From contig CAUYUJ010015847.1 in assembly GCA_963575745.1 (NCBI GenBank), forward strand, positions 137,066 through 201,065: a stretch of 64,000 nt of DNA, given 5' to 3'. Both the position numbers and the translations under genes were made by a program. Shown here one piece after another: positions 10,900-21,599 of the stretch; the stretch's first letter is position 1, and each line of letters opens with the position of its first letter. The notes under the pieces were generated by a model. The model worked only from the letters and a program-made list of their open reading frames with translations, was not told where the DNA came from and made no database searches. Source of the stretch: Prorocentrum cordatum. Its lineage: Eukaryota; Sar; Dinophyceae; Prorocentrales; Prorocentraceae.

Positions 10900-11721
10900 T
10901 GAGTTCTGAACTCTGGATACGTTACCTGGCGGGTTCTACATGCGTCTGAGGTGCGCTTCCATCGCCAATGCGCGCGATGTAGACGGCGTCCTATACACCG
11001 GGCATAAGCACACAGCCGACCGCGACTCTTGGCGAAGCTGTCAAAAACGAAGTCGATGCCCGCGGTTAGTTTTAGGACGAGCCACACCTTCAAGATGTTC
11101 GAGAAGACGTTGGCTCAGACCGAAAGGAGACGAACGACGATGCAGCTGCACCTTTCCAATGTAGTACATGCGTTTGGTGAACAACACGTAAACCATTGCA
11201 CAATCTGTACGCGATGAAGGCTCACATGCGGCATACATAGATTGTAAGGCGCGAAAAGCTGGTGCGGTGCAGTTTTCGAAGAACAGAGGCAACCATGCTG
11301 GGTTCATGGTGCGTATACGTGCTGTGGCCCACGGTTCAGTTGGAGCTTCCCGAAGTAATAAGATACCTTGTGCCACTACACATGCAAGCATTAGGCGGCT
11401 TGCCCAGAGGCAACGACGATGGGTAGCAACAGACTCAACCAAGAACTCGTACAGAACTTCAATACAGAGTTTCCGAAACTTGGTAGCCGGGGCTGCCCAG
11501 TGACAGAGAGCTGTAGACCACAACGCTGCGCGCAACTGCGAGGGTGACTGCGGTGGGGCAACACGACAACGAGCACATACTTCCAGAATGCGTTGCCAGC
11601 AAGCCTGCTCAAATTGCGAAACAAGTACCGCTGTGACCTCTATGAGCTCGTCTTCGATAACCGTGAACCGCTCCTCTGCGAAGTTGAACTCAAGCGGTTG
11701 GCACGAGAGCATGTCCATCAC
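10900..11721 (-). pseudogene. Penelope-like element: N-terminal region and GIY-YIG endonuclease
   Basis: The frame begins at 11721 with about 165 mostly helical residues of no recognised type. It then reads VYVLFTKRMYYIGKV (the GIY-YIG pair, here VYV/YIG), GLSQRLLEHLEG (the conserved Arg helix), a TGA stop at 11041, and MEAHLRRM, a TAG stop, then NPPGN. The last piece matches the conserved Glu helix and Asn-Pro-Pro-x-Asn ending of GIY-YIG nucleases. All key residues stay in one frame despite the two stops, so this is a domain with point mutations. Role: DNA cleavage to prime reverse transcription. Confidence 0.85.
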
Positions 11722-11879
11722 TCGAAAAGCGCAAACTCCCTGAAGACCAGAAGGAAGACCGGAATGAAACTTGCATGTAAGAATATGTAGAATATGTAGA
11801 ACAACCTGCGCACGGATCCGCTAATGAGACTGTTCAGCGACGAACTGGTTCTATCCGGCACGTCTGTGCGAACTAACGA

Positions 11880-12155
11880 GGATGTGTGTCTGTGGAGCGA
11901 TGGCGATCCGCTCTCGAACCTGCTTGCCGGGAGCACCTACAAAGGCGCCATCGATGTCACTGCGAGCACGCGTGGGCAAACATTGACCTAGATGCTCGAG
12001 CAAAGCAGGCTGCGTAACAGGGGCGTGAAGAACGCGAAGATGTACCACTGGAATTTCTTGGAAGATGCTGCAGGAGACCTGATGGGAACTCAAAGGTGCC
12101 AATCTGGAGGGCATCGGGCAAACCAGAAAGGGGTTCATGAGGGCATCGAGCAGGT
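11880..12155 (-). repeat. Dispersed repeat R2, copy 2
   Basis: Nearly identical to 5697-5985, from TGTGTCTGTGGAGCGATGG through GGTTCATGAGGGCATCGA. It sits just upstream (minus-strand sense) of the Penelope-like element, with an AGG array on its far side. Confidence 0.85.
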
Positions 12156-12772
12156 GGAGGAGGAGAAGGAGGAGGAGGAGAAGGAGGAGGAGGAGGAGGA
12201 GGAGGAGGAAGGAGGAGGAGGAAGGAGGAGGAGGAGGAGGAGGAGGAGGAGGAGGAGGGGGAGGAGGCGGAGGCGGAGGCGGAGGGGGAGGGGGAGGGGG
12301 GGGGGAGGGGGAGAGGGAGGGGGGGGGGCGGGGGACGGAGAGGGGGGGGGGAGGGGGAGGGGGAGGGCGAGTGGGAGGGGGAGGGGATGTGGAGGGGGAG
12401 GGGGAGGGGGAGGGGGAGGGGGAGTGGGAGGGGGAGGGGAAAGGGGAGGTGGAGAGAGAGGGAGAGGTGGAGAGAGAGGGGGGAGGGGGAGGGGGAGGGG
12501 GAGGGGGAGGGGAGAGGGGAGGAGGAGGAGGAGGAGGGGAGGAGGAGGAGGAGGAGGAGGAGGAGGAGGCGGAGGAGGAGGAGGAGGAGGAGGGAGGAGT
12601 GAGGAGGAGGGAGGAGGAGGGAGGAGGAGGAGGAGGAGGAGGAGGAGGAGGAGGAGGAGGAGGAGGAGGAGGAGGAGGAGGAGGAGGAGGAGGAGGATGA
12701 GGAGGAGGAGGAGGAGGGAGGGAGGAGGAGGGAGGAGGAGGGAGGAGGAGGGAGGAGGAGGGAGGAGGAGGT
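12155..12772. repeat. Long AGG/GGGGA polypurine array
   Basis: About 620 bp of polypurine on the plus strand: AGG triplets, a GGGGGAGGG section (12270-12500), then AGG and GGAGGAGGGA units. The overlapping poly-Glu, poly-Gly, poly-Arg and poly-Pro frames are repeat translations. Confidence 0.95.
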
Positions 12773-14340
12773 AGGTAGGTGCGTTCCCTTTGAGCTGGCG
12801 GCGGAGGCGTCGGACGGCGCTTCCTTTTAGCACGGAGCCACGACCCGGAGAGGGTTCGGAAGCGACCTTGCTGCGACGGCTCTGGAAGACAAAGCGCTAG
12901 CACTGGAGGGAACGGGGGGAGGGTAGGCGAAAGCTTTAGCTCGGGGGGCCCGGGCGGAATGCCTGGGTCGGCGCTGGACCCCCCCCCCCCCAGCGCTCAA
13001 AACGAGCCCGGGGAGCGGCGCCAAGGCGCCGGGGGGGGTGGGGGCACAGCCCCTGCCCAGGGACACCCCCCCCAGCCACCGAAGGACGTCGCAGCTCCAG
13101 CCAACACCTCCGCCCTGAGCCTCAGCCAGAGCGAAGCAGCAGAGGCAACTCAGAGACTCCCCGCAACATGGGGGGGGGGGCCAGGCAGGGAGCACCTGCC
13201 TGGAGCTCGTCCGATCCCCACTACACTGCCTGGTCGACGCACCCCGCAGGTGCGGGACGGTGACAGGAAGGGGAAGAGGGAGCCACCCCGAGGGTGGGGA
13301 AGGGGGCCCAGCCCGACCCGGCCAGCCTGCCAGGGGCCCACAGGGAGAGGAAAACCGCTCCCGCTGCACCCCAGGGCAGGACCAGAGCACTGAGGAGAAT
13401 CCAGCCGTGGCGACAAAGGGACCCCCGAAAAAGCAGCGGTCAGGGAACCTTCCCCCAGAAGCGCCAGGCAGAGGGGAGGGAGGGCGGCAGGGGGCGAGAT
13501 CGGAAGGGGAGAGAAAACCACCCCAGAGAGGAGGAGAAAGGGAGAGAGGACGGGGCGAAGAGAGAGGCCCATCCCGGCCCGACCCGTGGGGGCGGATCTC
13601 TAGGTTTCGCGCGTGCTGGCTGGAACAATGGTTCGGGTGGCGGTCTCTTGCGCCTGGCCATTCCGCCTGAGAAATCTCGGCCCTGAAATGGCAGCATGGT
13701 AGCGGTGCGATAGGAGATGGGGTGGATGCCCTACTCTGTTCATGAGCAGGCTTGCCCCGCCATTTCGCAGACTCGTGGTCCTCCTCTCCTCCCTCCCCCC
13801 TTCCTCCTCCACATTCCTCTCCCCCTCCCCCCCCCCCCCGCCTCCAGGAACCAAGCTGGGGCGTGCTAGGGGCGGAGGGGGAATTGGCGACGACGACGAT
13901 GTCGACGTTCACGGCGGCAGCGATGGCGGTGAGTAGGAGGAGCAGTTGCCATTGCCATTGTTCGTCATCCTCATGTTTCTGTTGTTCTTTATTTTCTTTG
14001 CCCTCAACCCCCCTCTACGTGGTGAATGTTTTCATTGCGAAGGCCCGCGCGAGAGCCCCTCGGGCCCTCGGCTGCCGCCGCTGCCCCAGGAGGGGGGGGG
14101 GGGGGGCAGGAGGAGGGTGAGAAGGAGGAGGTAGCAGAGCTGAGCAGGATGAATGAAGGCCAAAAGGGCGATGAGGACGGAGAAAGATGAGGATGAATAA
14201 AAGGGCGAGTAGGAATAATACTTCGGCGGAGGCACCGCGTGGGGAAACGAAATTGAGCTCCTGGCGAACGCTGCCCCGATTACTTTTTATCCTTGGGCCT
14301 TAGGTCCCAACAACATGCGAACGCTGGTTTTTCTGCAAAT
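12773..14340. other. GC-rich region without a supported gene
   Basis: Several long overlapping frames exist on both strands (for example minus 12827-13912 and 13440-13697) but they are Pro/Gly/Ser-rich and none shows a domain. A minus-strand frame starting MARRKRPPPEP near 13665 is the least repetitive piece and could be a relic basic protein. Short CGACGACGACG and poly-C/G runs are present near 13835, 13895 and 14095. Confidence 0.4.
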
Positions 14341-14359
14341 CGTCAACGTATTAGCTGAG

Positions 14360-17102
14360 TCAAACTGCAGCGAACCATGAATTATGCACGATGTTGCCGT
14401 GAAGACGCAACCGCTGAAAAATCCGCTTCTCCCATGCCCGCCTGTGCGAGTTCTCAGCTACGCTGCGGATGACTTTGTTAAGTGTTTCGTCGTGCCACGT
14501 CGAATGATGCAGAGGATTACCGAACAAAATCATGTGTGCCGTGAGGTGTACAAAGAGATGATGTTTTGGCGTGAGCATGCCACCTGCTCTGTCGTATGCT
14601 TTCAAATGTCTGACGCACAACGTTAACAACTTCTGATGTGTATGAGGCGGGATCTTTCGACCTGGCGATGTCTTGAGCACGTTCATGTATTCCACCAAAT
14701 GCTTGCACGCATTGAATATCTCCACACAACTATCGGCCTGGAAAAACTGCTTGCTGCTGATATGGGCGATGAATTTGAGCAAATACCCTGTCTCCGCTCC
14801 CTTGGTGTGCATTTCAGGAGCAAACGCACTGCCGAGCATCCCTGGCGTCAGCCTGCCAATCCTACTAGACAGAGGGATGTTCTCCGATTCATAAAACTCC
14901 TGCAACTCATGTCTAAGAGCGCGGCAAGCGCGTTCCACCATGACCTCGCCAGGGCCATGGTGGTGCCAGGGATTCGCTGTGATCACCGCCCACAACGCGA
15001 CCGCCACCGCTCTCGCAGCCGCGCCCAGGTGCAGCGTGTGAAGGGTGTCTATGCAGATAGACGTCTGGGGGCTTATCCCCAGCGACGCGTCGAATATTGG
15101 ATTCCTCCGCGTCACTGGGTCCAGCAGCGCACCACCCGCATCCGTTCGGCGACGCCAGAACGTGACCCGGAACGGAAGCGCCCGGCGCGTCAGCAAGCCC
15201 ACGTCAACCAGATCAGAGTTGGGGACGAGACGATCGCCAGCTCTGAGGAGCACCCCTCCCGCGCGCACTTCCCTCTGGAGGACTCGGCCAAAGCGCCTGT
15301 CATAGCGCAGCCCTCCATCAGCGAACAATGCCTGCCACTTGTCCTGGGTATCCAAGACAAGGTCGATCTCGCAGGCACTGCGCACATCCTGGTAATCCCA
15401 CCCGCCCTCTGGGCGTAGGTGGCTTAAAGAGTTTCCTCTTCCTTCTGTCCCTGCGGGGGGGGGGTCACCCCTCCCCCTGCCCCCTCCCCTGGACCTGGAC
15501 AGGGGTTTCCGCGAGCCGCCCGAGCGTCCAAAACGGCTCCGGCGAGGAAGCCAACATCATTGGTTGTATTAAGGTTTTGGCCCCATGTTGGCCTCCTGGG
15601 GGGGACTGCAATTAGCGCCCCCCCTCCCGTGATCGATCTCACCCAAGATGGCCCAAAGATTGCCCCCAAAACTCCCAAGGATGCCCCGAGAGGGCCCCAA
15701 GAGGTGGCCAGGAAGCCACAAGAGGCCCCCAGGATGCCACCAAGAGGCCCCCAAAAGACCCTCACGAGTCCCCCAGAGACCCACCAGAGGCACCCAGAAT
15801 GCTCCAAGAGGCCTCGGCGAGAATGCCAAATCATTGATTGTACGAAGGTTTTCGCAACATGTTGGCCTCTTGGGGGGGACACTGATTAAGAGATGACTCC
15901 ACAAGCACCTGGGAGAGCCCAAGATGACTTCCAAGAGGGCTCCAGATATCCCAAAATGTCTCATACTGGCTTCCTCTGCGTGCTGCCCACTTCCCTGATC
16001 GAGGCGATGCCTCTGGGCATCGTTTCTGGATGGGCTGGTCGGGATTCGCGAAGCGTCAACAATTCACTGGATCACCCCATGGAAGACCAACCAACGATAT
16101 GTTGTTGTACTCATGCAAGGTGCATTGCACAGATGAGCACATGGGGCATGGATGGTACACAGAATTCCACGATGCGAATCCGAGCGCGGTTACCCACTCA
16201 GCCCAGTCCCCTTTCAGTTGAATCACGCATGCCTTGTAGCCGAGATCAGCTGAAAGACTGCCCCAGACCTCGGAAGCCTCCCACTCTTTACCATTGTGTT
16301 TTACGGTCGGCCGAACCCCCTCCACCATGGCTTTGATTGACCATCGGAGCATGGTGAATATATGAAATAAAATATCCCACCCCTTGCATCCACAACCACA
16401 CAGCGACGATTTTCTCACCACACAAATGAGATGTCGCCTGCGTGTGATAAGATTGTACATCACGAAGCATATCAGGGACTCTTGATGGGCAGATGTTTTC
16501 TGTCTAGTGTATGACACGCCGTCAACGTAAACCGCGAGAGGGACAGGCAGCTTTTCATTGTTGCGCACAGCTTGTTGAACTAAAGGATGGTCCCGATACA
16601 CAGGTTCCCATTCGTCATTATCGTACATGGCTTTGGCCTTTTCGCTGATGCTGGGGTCAGCGGCTAGCTCATCGTGAAACGCCTCGTGAGGTAAAACGCA
16701 AGGCGTTGCGCGTTGAACACGAGACAAACCTATCAGCAGGAGGGGGGGGGGAGGAGGGGGGCGGCGTGCCAAGGGCGGAGGTGAAGGCAGATAAGGCGGG
16801 CACGGTGAGAGCAATGGCGTGGCGCAAGGGGGCATGAGAGACGGCCAAGGAGGGGCAGGGGAAGCATGAGGCGAAGAAGGAATACCTTTCCGAACGTTCT
16901 GTGGCGCCCAAAGGTTATGCAACTCCAGGTTCTCGGGCCTTGTCGGGAGCAACGTGTCGAGGTGTTTTGCAAACTTGTCGCTGGAGGACGTCGGGCTGCA
17001 TGCGAAATCACGTACACCACCAACGGCACCAGCCTTTGATGCGTAATGGGATATCACACAAACAGCTTTTGCGCTCAGGACACATCTGGCATAGAGCTCC
17101 AA
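14360..17102 (-). CDS. DDE transposase (CMC/Plavaka-like), block 1
   Basis: Two minus-strand coding segments align end to end with the plus-strand copy at 50121-53105. Segment 1 (17102 to about 16090) contains PLAVYVDGVSYTRQ (candidate first catalytic Asp), NLITRRRHLICVVR and a Cys cluster CGCGCKGW. Segment 2 (about 15390 to 14360) contains ICIDTLHTLHLG, the D-x-L-H-x-x-x-L-G pattern of CACTA/Plavaka-type enzymes and likely the second Asp, then LTPKHHLFVHLT and STWHDETLNKV (candidate catalytic Glu). The gap of about 700 bp holds dispersed repeat R1 and is probably an intron. A second probable intron is the Pro-rich stretch 16730-16888 (donor AAAG|GTATT, acceptor ATAG|GTTTG). No stop breaks either segment. 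It lies downstream of gene B on the same strand. Superfamily assignment is tentative. Confidence 0.7.
15420..16068 (+). repeat. Dispersed repeat R1 with CCAAGA core, inside the block 1 transposase
   Basis: Starts with CCCTCTGGGCGTAGGTGG and ends with GGGATTCGCGAAGCGTCAAC. Both ends recur at 22665-23335. Internally it carries two related modules (ATTGGTTGTATTAAGG near 15560 and ATTGATTGTACGAAGG near 15832, each followed by CATGTTGGCCTC(T/C)TGGGGGG) separated by CCAAGA repeats. It occupies most of the gap between the two transposase segments. Confidence 0.8.
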
Positions 17103-17109
17103 CAGGCAT

Positions 17110-18980
17110 TGAATTAGATTCTCACCAGCTTCTGTTCTCTCATCATCTGAACGAGCGAAATCACCAGGGGGCGATGCGTGTGTGTCTGACGCCTCCTCTT
17201 CTTAGCCATGGCGGCTACGGGCGGGAGCTGGGGTCGAACAGAAGTGCGCCGATGGGGGCAAACGGAACATTGCCCCTCGCCAAGCGACGTCGGCCATGCC
17301 CCCCGATCCAAGGACCCCCCCCCCTACGTTTGCCTCCAGAGAGCTCGCTTTGCCGAGGCCCGCAGGGTGGTTGGACCGTTCGCATCCCACCTATTCCCAT
17401 CCACCGCACTCCCCTTTCCCGTACCGAGGCAGTGTCTTGCATTCCCTCCCCAGTCTTTAATAAGCACCTTGGCCTCGGGCCCTGCCCCGTGGACACGTCA
17501 GGCCCCCGACAAGAGAACCCCGAGAAGACCCACAGAGCATCTTTAGAGAGCCACTAAAGATGACCCCACATCCTTGGGGGCGCCCAACAACAAAACGGAT
17601 TAGACGGAGCCCATTGGCGTGCGAGTGTTGTCGCGCGTGCGTGCGTTTGTTTGTTTCGCGTTGGTGGGAGGGGTTCCTCGGGCGCTATCTTGGGCCCCCA
17701 AAGTACCCCATACGTATAACACATTTGAAGCAACGGTTAATAGTATATCTGTATCTATATCTATATATATATACATACATACATACATACATACATACAC
17801 ACCGACATACCGCAGGGGCTCAAACTTACATATCGTGGGCTAAGCGTGGAAAAAACGCCGCCTTGCGACGGGCTCCACAGTGGAGGAGGGATGCGGAGGA
17901 GGAGGGCGCTCTCGCGGGCAGAGCAGCGCCAATGGCCTTCGCAATGAAGATGTCCAGGCCGTAAGAGAGGCGGCGCAAGCGGGGGGGGGCGACCGCTCGC
18001 TCTTAGCTTACCCTCTCCGTCCTCCTCATCCTTCTCCCCCTCCTGATTTTCTTCCCTCCTCCACCTAGTGCCAAGTCGTGTCGGTTCCCTCTACCTCCTC
18101 TTCCTCCTCCCTACCAGTCTCCTCCTCCTCCTCTTCGCTTTCCTTGTTCAAGTATATCACGTCCCTCCTCCTCCTCCTCCTCCTCCTCTCGCCGATGTCC
18201 CTCGAATGTTCCCCATGCGTTCAAACCCTCATCCCCGTTTTCGGACCGATGATCGCCTCGCGCGTGTCCTGCCCGTCCCAAGTCAGTCGAAGTTGTCTTT
18301 TTGATTGAGCTCCTGATCCTCAGTCTCCACGTGATTCCCCCTCCCGCCTCCTCCTCCTGCTCCTCCTCCTCTACCTCCTACTCCTCCTCCTGACGCGCAT
18401 CGTTGGTTCCAGAATCCATCGGAGCCATTGAAATTGGAACCGCGCTGCGGGATCTACCTCCTCCTCCTCCTCATCATCATCCTCCCCCTCCTCCTCCTCT
18501 TCCTCCTCCTCCTCATCCTCATCTCCCTCCTCCTCCTCCTTCTCCTCCACCTTCCTCCTCCTCCTCATCGTCATCTTTGTCCTCGACCTTTCTACTTCTC
18601 ACTCTGTATTCAATATCCGTCTTGAGTAGGCAGCCTCAGCCCCCTGGACACCTTCATCCTCGTCCCCTTCCTGCCAACCCCGTCCTTCATTACCCCATCC
18701 TGCCCCTTATCCCACCCCCACCCTCGGTCTAGTACCCTCCTACTGCCACATTTTTGCTCAATGCGTAGTTTCCCCTAGATTATGAGGGCGATGCGCAGGT
18801 CACCCGCCTGCGAACTGGAGCATCTGAGGGCCAGGGGGGGCTCGAGACGGGTGGATCGCTTCAAAGAAGAACGGTTGAACCCTCTTACGCCTATTGTTGG
18901 GTGGTTTCGGTGATTTTTGGGCCCCCGAGCCGATGAAATTGCTCTGGGAGTCCCCGGGGCCCAGTGATTTCAAGAGAAAA
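17110..18980. other. Spacer downstream of gene B, no supported gene
   Basis: Holds a GC-rich unique stretch (17200-17600), a TATC/TATA then CATA microsatellite (17740-17800), and CCT-rich tracts (18080-18190 and 18340-18600). ORFs here are low complexity or lack motifs. Confidence 0.6.
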
Positions 18981-18984
18981 AAAA

Positions 18985-19112
18985 AACGGAAATCAGCGGA
19001 AAATCAGCGGAAATCAGCGGCACGAAACACTGTAAAAACACAGCTGAAAATGAACAATCAGCGAGAATCAGCGCAAACTCAGCGCAAAATCAGCGCAAAA
19101 TCAGCGGCCCTT
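18985..19112 (+). repeat. Short tandem repeat based on AAATCAGCGG
   Basis: About nine imperfect copies of a 10-13 bp unit (GAAATCAGCGG, GAAAATCAGCGG, CAAAATCAGCG). It lies between gene B and the transposase of block 1, as a different 12-bp repeat (48700-48865) does in block 2. Confidence 0.8.
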
Positions 19113-19255
19113 TTTCCGTCCTAGAAACAGCCGGGGTTCCTAAAAACAACCGGGGTTGGCCAAAATCCGGCCTGCAGAACGGGCATTCGTCAGAAAACAA
19201 AGTCCGACCCTGAAAAACAACCGGGGCCCGCCGCTGATTAGCCGTTGTCCGTTGA

Positions 19256-19280
19256 AGAAAAAAAAAAAAAAAAAAAAAAA
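19256..19280 (+). repeat. A tract
   Basis: A run of about 24 A residues after TTGAAG. Weak candidate for the poly(A) end of a plus-strand retroposed fragment; nothing else supports this. Confidence 0.6.
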
Positions 19281-19603
19281 CGAACCCCACCCAACATTTG
19301 ACGTTCCACCCTGCTACGTTTGCCCCCAGGAGAACCCTCGAGGCAAAGGCAGGGCTCGTCACAGGCGAATGCACAGGCGCACTGGTCGCCAACCCCTGCG
19401 GCGACTGCGTTCGACACTTAGTCGAACGCCCGAGAAAAGTAAGACGCGCAGATCACGCGTGCACGATATATTATGATGCGCGCTGCACAAGCTGGCTCTG
19501 ACAGACCGCATGCACGAGAACTTACAGTGTAAGAGCCTCACCCAATTGCATATCAGCTGTCACCCATTCCAGCCTGTATCTGAATTGAACCTCAGTTAGC
19601 GTG

Positions 19604-21562
19604 TCAATACTCCTTCATCTTCTCATAATGCATCCTCGAGAGTTTGTCCGCCTGTTTCTGCGCCCTGTCGACGAGCTCGCCGAGGTCGCTGGTCAGGGTC
19701 GCCAACTGGACATCCATCTGGGCAGGGTCATCGTAGCTCGCCTGAATCTGATCTACATTCTGGCCGATAAGCATGGTCGCGATGGGATTGGAGAACACAT
19801 ACTTGATCATGTCGTCGTTGGCTTTCGTCATCGGCTCCACCAGCACGCTGTCTTTCAGCCACGACCAGTCGGGAGAATTTGCAATCTGGGCTGAGATGCA
19901 AGCGATCGAGGAGCTCGCCTGGCCATGCGCCACCTTCAGCTGCTGCGCATCCTTGATCTTGGCCCTCAAGTGCTTAGAGGCTGAAGCGTTGGCCTTAGCC
20001 TTAGCGTTGCCCTTGCCCTTGCCCTTCGGCGTCGCAGGTGCTGGCTTCGGCGACAGAGCCTGGCCCCTCACAGACTTCCTCGACCTCTTGTTGGGCGGTT
20101 CCCTCGCCTCGTCGCCGACGGCGGCCTCTTCCTGGGCCGCGCGCGCCGCGGCGGCTGCGGGCTCAGCCGCGGGCGCAGCTGGACCTGCGGGCGCAGCTGC
20201 GGGCGCAGCTGCGGGTGCATCTGCGGATGGAGCTGCGGGCGCAGGTCCGTTGCCGCTGCGCGAGGCAGCGCTGACCGCCGCGCCGCCGCTTGCAGATGGC
20301 GGCGCTGCACCTGCAGCTGCACGAACTGGTTCGAACGTGGTACGCCCTTCGGGCTCAGCGAATTCTGCAAGAAGGCGGCCTCTGTTCTCCTCGCGCTGCG
20401 TAGTCTGCCAGCACTGCGTGAATATATCATTGTACTGCTGCTTCACGTACAGGAACTCCATGGCTCTAGTCATGACGTTGAAGCGGTACCACTGGGTGCC
20501 CATCATGGCGCACGCGTATGCGTAACGCCAGGCACGCTCAGCCGCCTCTTCGGTGCTTCCCTCCTCGACTTTGGTCCTGTCCAGGGGGTGGTAGACGCCC
20601 ATGTCTGCAGTCGCGACCTGATGGCGATTGATCATCTCGCGGCTCTCCCTGTACATCTCGAACTTTGCCTTGCACCACTTCTGCCTGACAGCCTGCTTCG
20701 CGCGGTTGCCCCTGCACTCGAGCCACGACTTCTTCAGCTCCTTATCCGAGGCCAACTCCCTCTGGAAGCGCCAGCCCAGAGGGCTGCGAGCATTGATCTC
20801 GAAATTGGTCATCTCGGCCTCCTCCAGGTGGGGATCCCTGCCTGCGTCGTCTTCGCCATCGAGCTCATGCTTGTCGTAGCGGCCCCTCCCCATCTGCTGG
20901 CTCGACAAGCTGCGCAGGAATTCTTCCTGGCCCATGCCCTCTGGGACGCGGGGGGGGCCGTCGGGCGGGCCGTCGACGGGCGGGCCGACGGGCGGGCCGT
21001 CGGGCGGGCCGTCGGGCGGGCCGTCGGGCGAGCCGTCTGGCGGGCCGTCGGGCGGGCCGTCGGGCGGGCCGTCGGGCGGGCCGTCGGGCTCCTCGGCTGC
21101 CTTGCCTGGCAGCGCCTCGACCCTCTGCCAGAACCCCCTGTCTGCTGCCACGACTTCGCTGTACTGCTGCTCCGACATGCCCTCGCGCGGAAACGTGGGC
21201 CTCGACAAGTGCGCGGGCGGCTGCGATGCGGGGGCTTCCGGAACGGGGGCTCTGGCAGCAGCGATGTCACGTGGATTGCCTGGCACCGTGAAGGTCTCCT
21301 CACGCTGGCTATCCTCAAGGAACGTACCTTCGGGCCCCTGCTTGTTGAGCTGCCCGCCGCCCTGCCCATCAGCTGGAGCTTCGGGGGGGTCATGGACCTC
21401 AATGGGCGCGGGCGGGGCGGCCTCTGAGGGCGTCTGGGGCGCACTCGCTGCCGAAGGCGTCGCAGCTGGAGTTCCTCCTGCATTGGACCCCGATGCCGTC
21501 GTGGAGACAGGGGAGGGGGCGCCCGCCGTGACCCTGTCGAGGCTCTCAACCAGGACTGTCAT
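19604..21562 (-). CDS. Gene B, block 1: uncharacterised protein, 652 aa
   Basis: An uninterrupted minus-strand ORF with ATG at 21562. I know no family for it. In order: a Pro/Ala/Ser-rich N-terminus; a run of PPDG repeats (about residues 155-205, from a 12-bp GC repeat at 20950-21100); a charged helical domain (about 250-400) containing WRFQRELASDKELKKSW, RQKWCKAKFEMYRE and AMEFLYVKQQYNDIF; an Ala/Pro-rich linker; a basic patch NKRSRKSVRG suggesting nuclear entry; and a C-terminal helical domain (about 540-650) with SPDWSWLKD and SNPIATMLIGQ. Both helical domains align with gene B of block 2 (45445-48397), so they are the conserved parts. It lies between gene A and the transposase, same strand. 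A structural or DNA-binding accessory role is inference. Confidence 0.75.
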   Translation of the reverse strand: MTVLVESLDRVTAGAPSPVSTTASGSNAGGTPAATPSAASAPQTPSEAAPPAPIEVHDPPEAPADGQGGGQLNKQGPEGTFLEDSQREETFTVPGNPRDIAAARAPVPEAPASQPPAHLSRPTFPREGMSEQQYSEVVAADRGFWQRVEALPGKAAEEPDGPPDGPPDGPPDGPPDGSPDGPPDGPPDGPPVGPPVDGPPDGPPRVPEGMGQEEFLRSLSSQQMGRGRYDKHELDGEDDAGRDPHLEEAEMTNFEINARSPLGWRFQRELASDKELKKSWLECRGNRAKQAVRQKWCKAKFEMYRESREMINRHQVATADMGVYHPLDRTKVEEGSTEEAAERAWRYAYACAMMGTQWYRFNVMTRAMEFLYVKQQYNDIFTQCWQTTQREENRGRLLAEFAEPEGRTTFEPVRAAAGAAPPSASGGAAVSAASRSGNGPAPAAPSADAPAAAPAAAPAGPAAPAAEPAAAAARAAQEEAAVGDEAREPPNKRSRKSVRGQALSPKPAPATPKGKGKGNAKAKANASASKHLRAKIKDAQQLKVAHGQASSSIACISAQIANSPDWSWLKDSVLVEPMTKANDDMIKYVFSNPIATMLIGQNVDQIQASYDDPAQMDVQLATLTSDLGELVDRAQKQADKLSRMHYEKMKEY

Positions 21563-21599
21563 CAGGAAAGGTCGATCCTCGAAAGTGTGATGCGAGGTT

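Larger units (their letters stand above)
8350..11721 (-). mobile_element. Penelope-like retroelement with N-terminal GIY-YIG, decayed
   Basis: One minus-strand frame runs from 11721 to 8350 (about 1,120 codons) with two internal stop codons, a TGA at 11041 and a TAG near 10930. The upstream part carries a GIY-YIG nuclease and the downstream part a reverse transcriptase. Classical Penelope elements have GIY-YIG after the RT; the permuted order seen here is known from the Chlamys/Naiad group reported in algae and protists. The stops indicate a dead or dying copy. Repeat R2 (11880-12155) and a purine array lie immediately upstream. No long inverted or direct terminal repeats were seen. Confidence 0.85.

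Noticed and set aside
12827-13912. 361-codon Pro/Ser-rich minus-strand ORF as a gene
   Set aside because: Low-complexity composition, equally long frames on the other strand and no motif or paralogue in the window.
18985-19112. CRISPR-like array from the AAATCAGCGG repeat
   Set aside because: Units are about 10-13 bp with no spacers; the context is eukaryotic.
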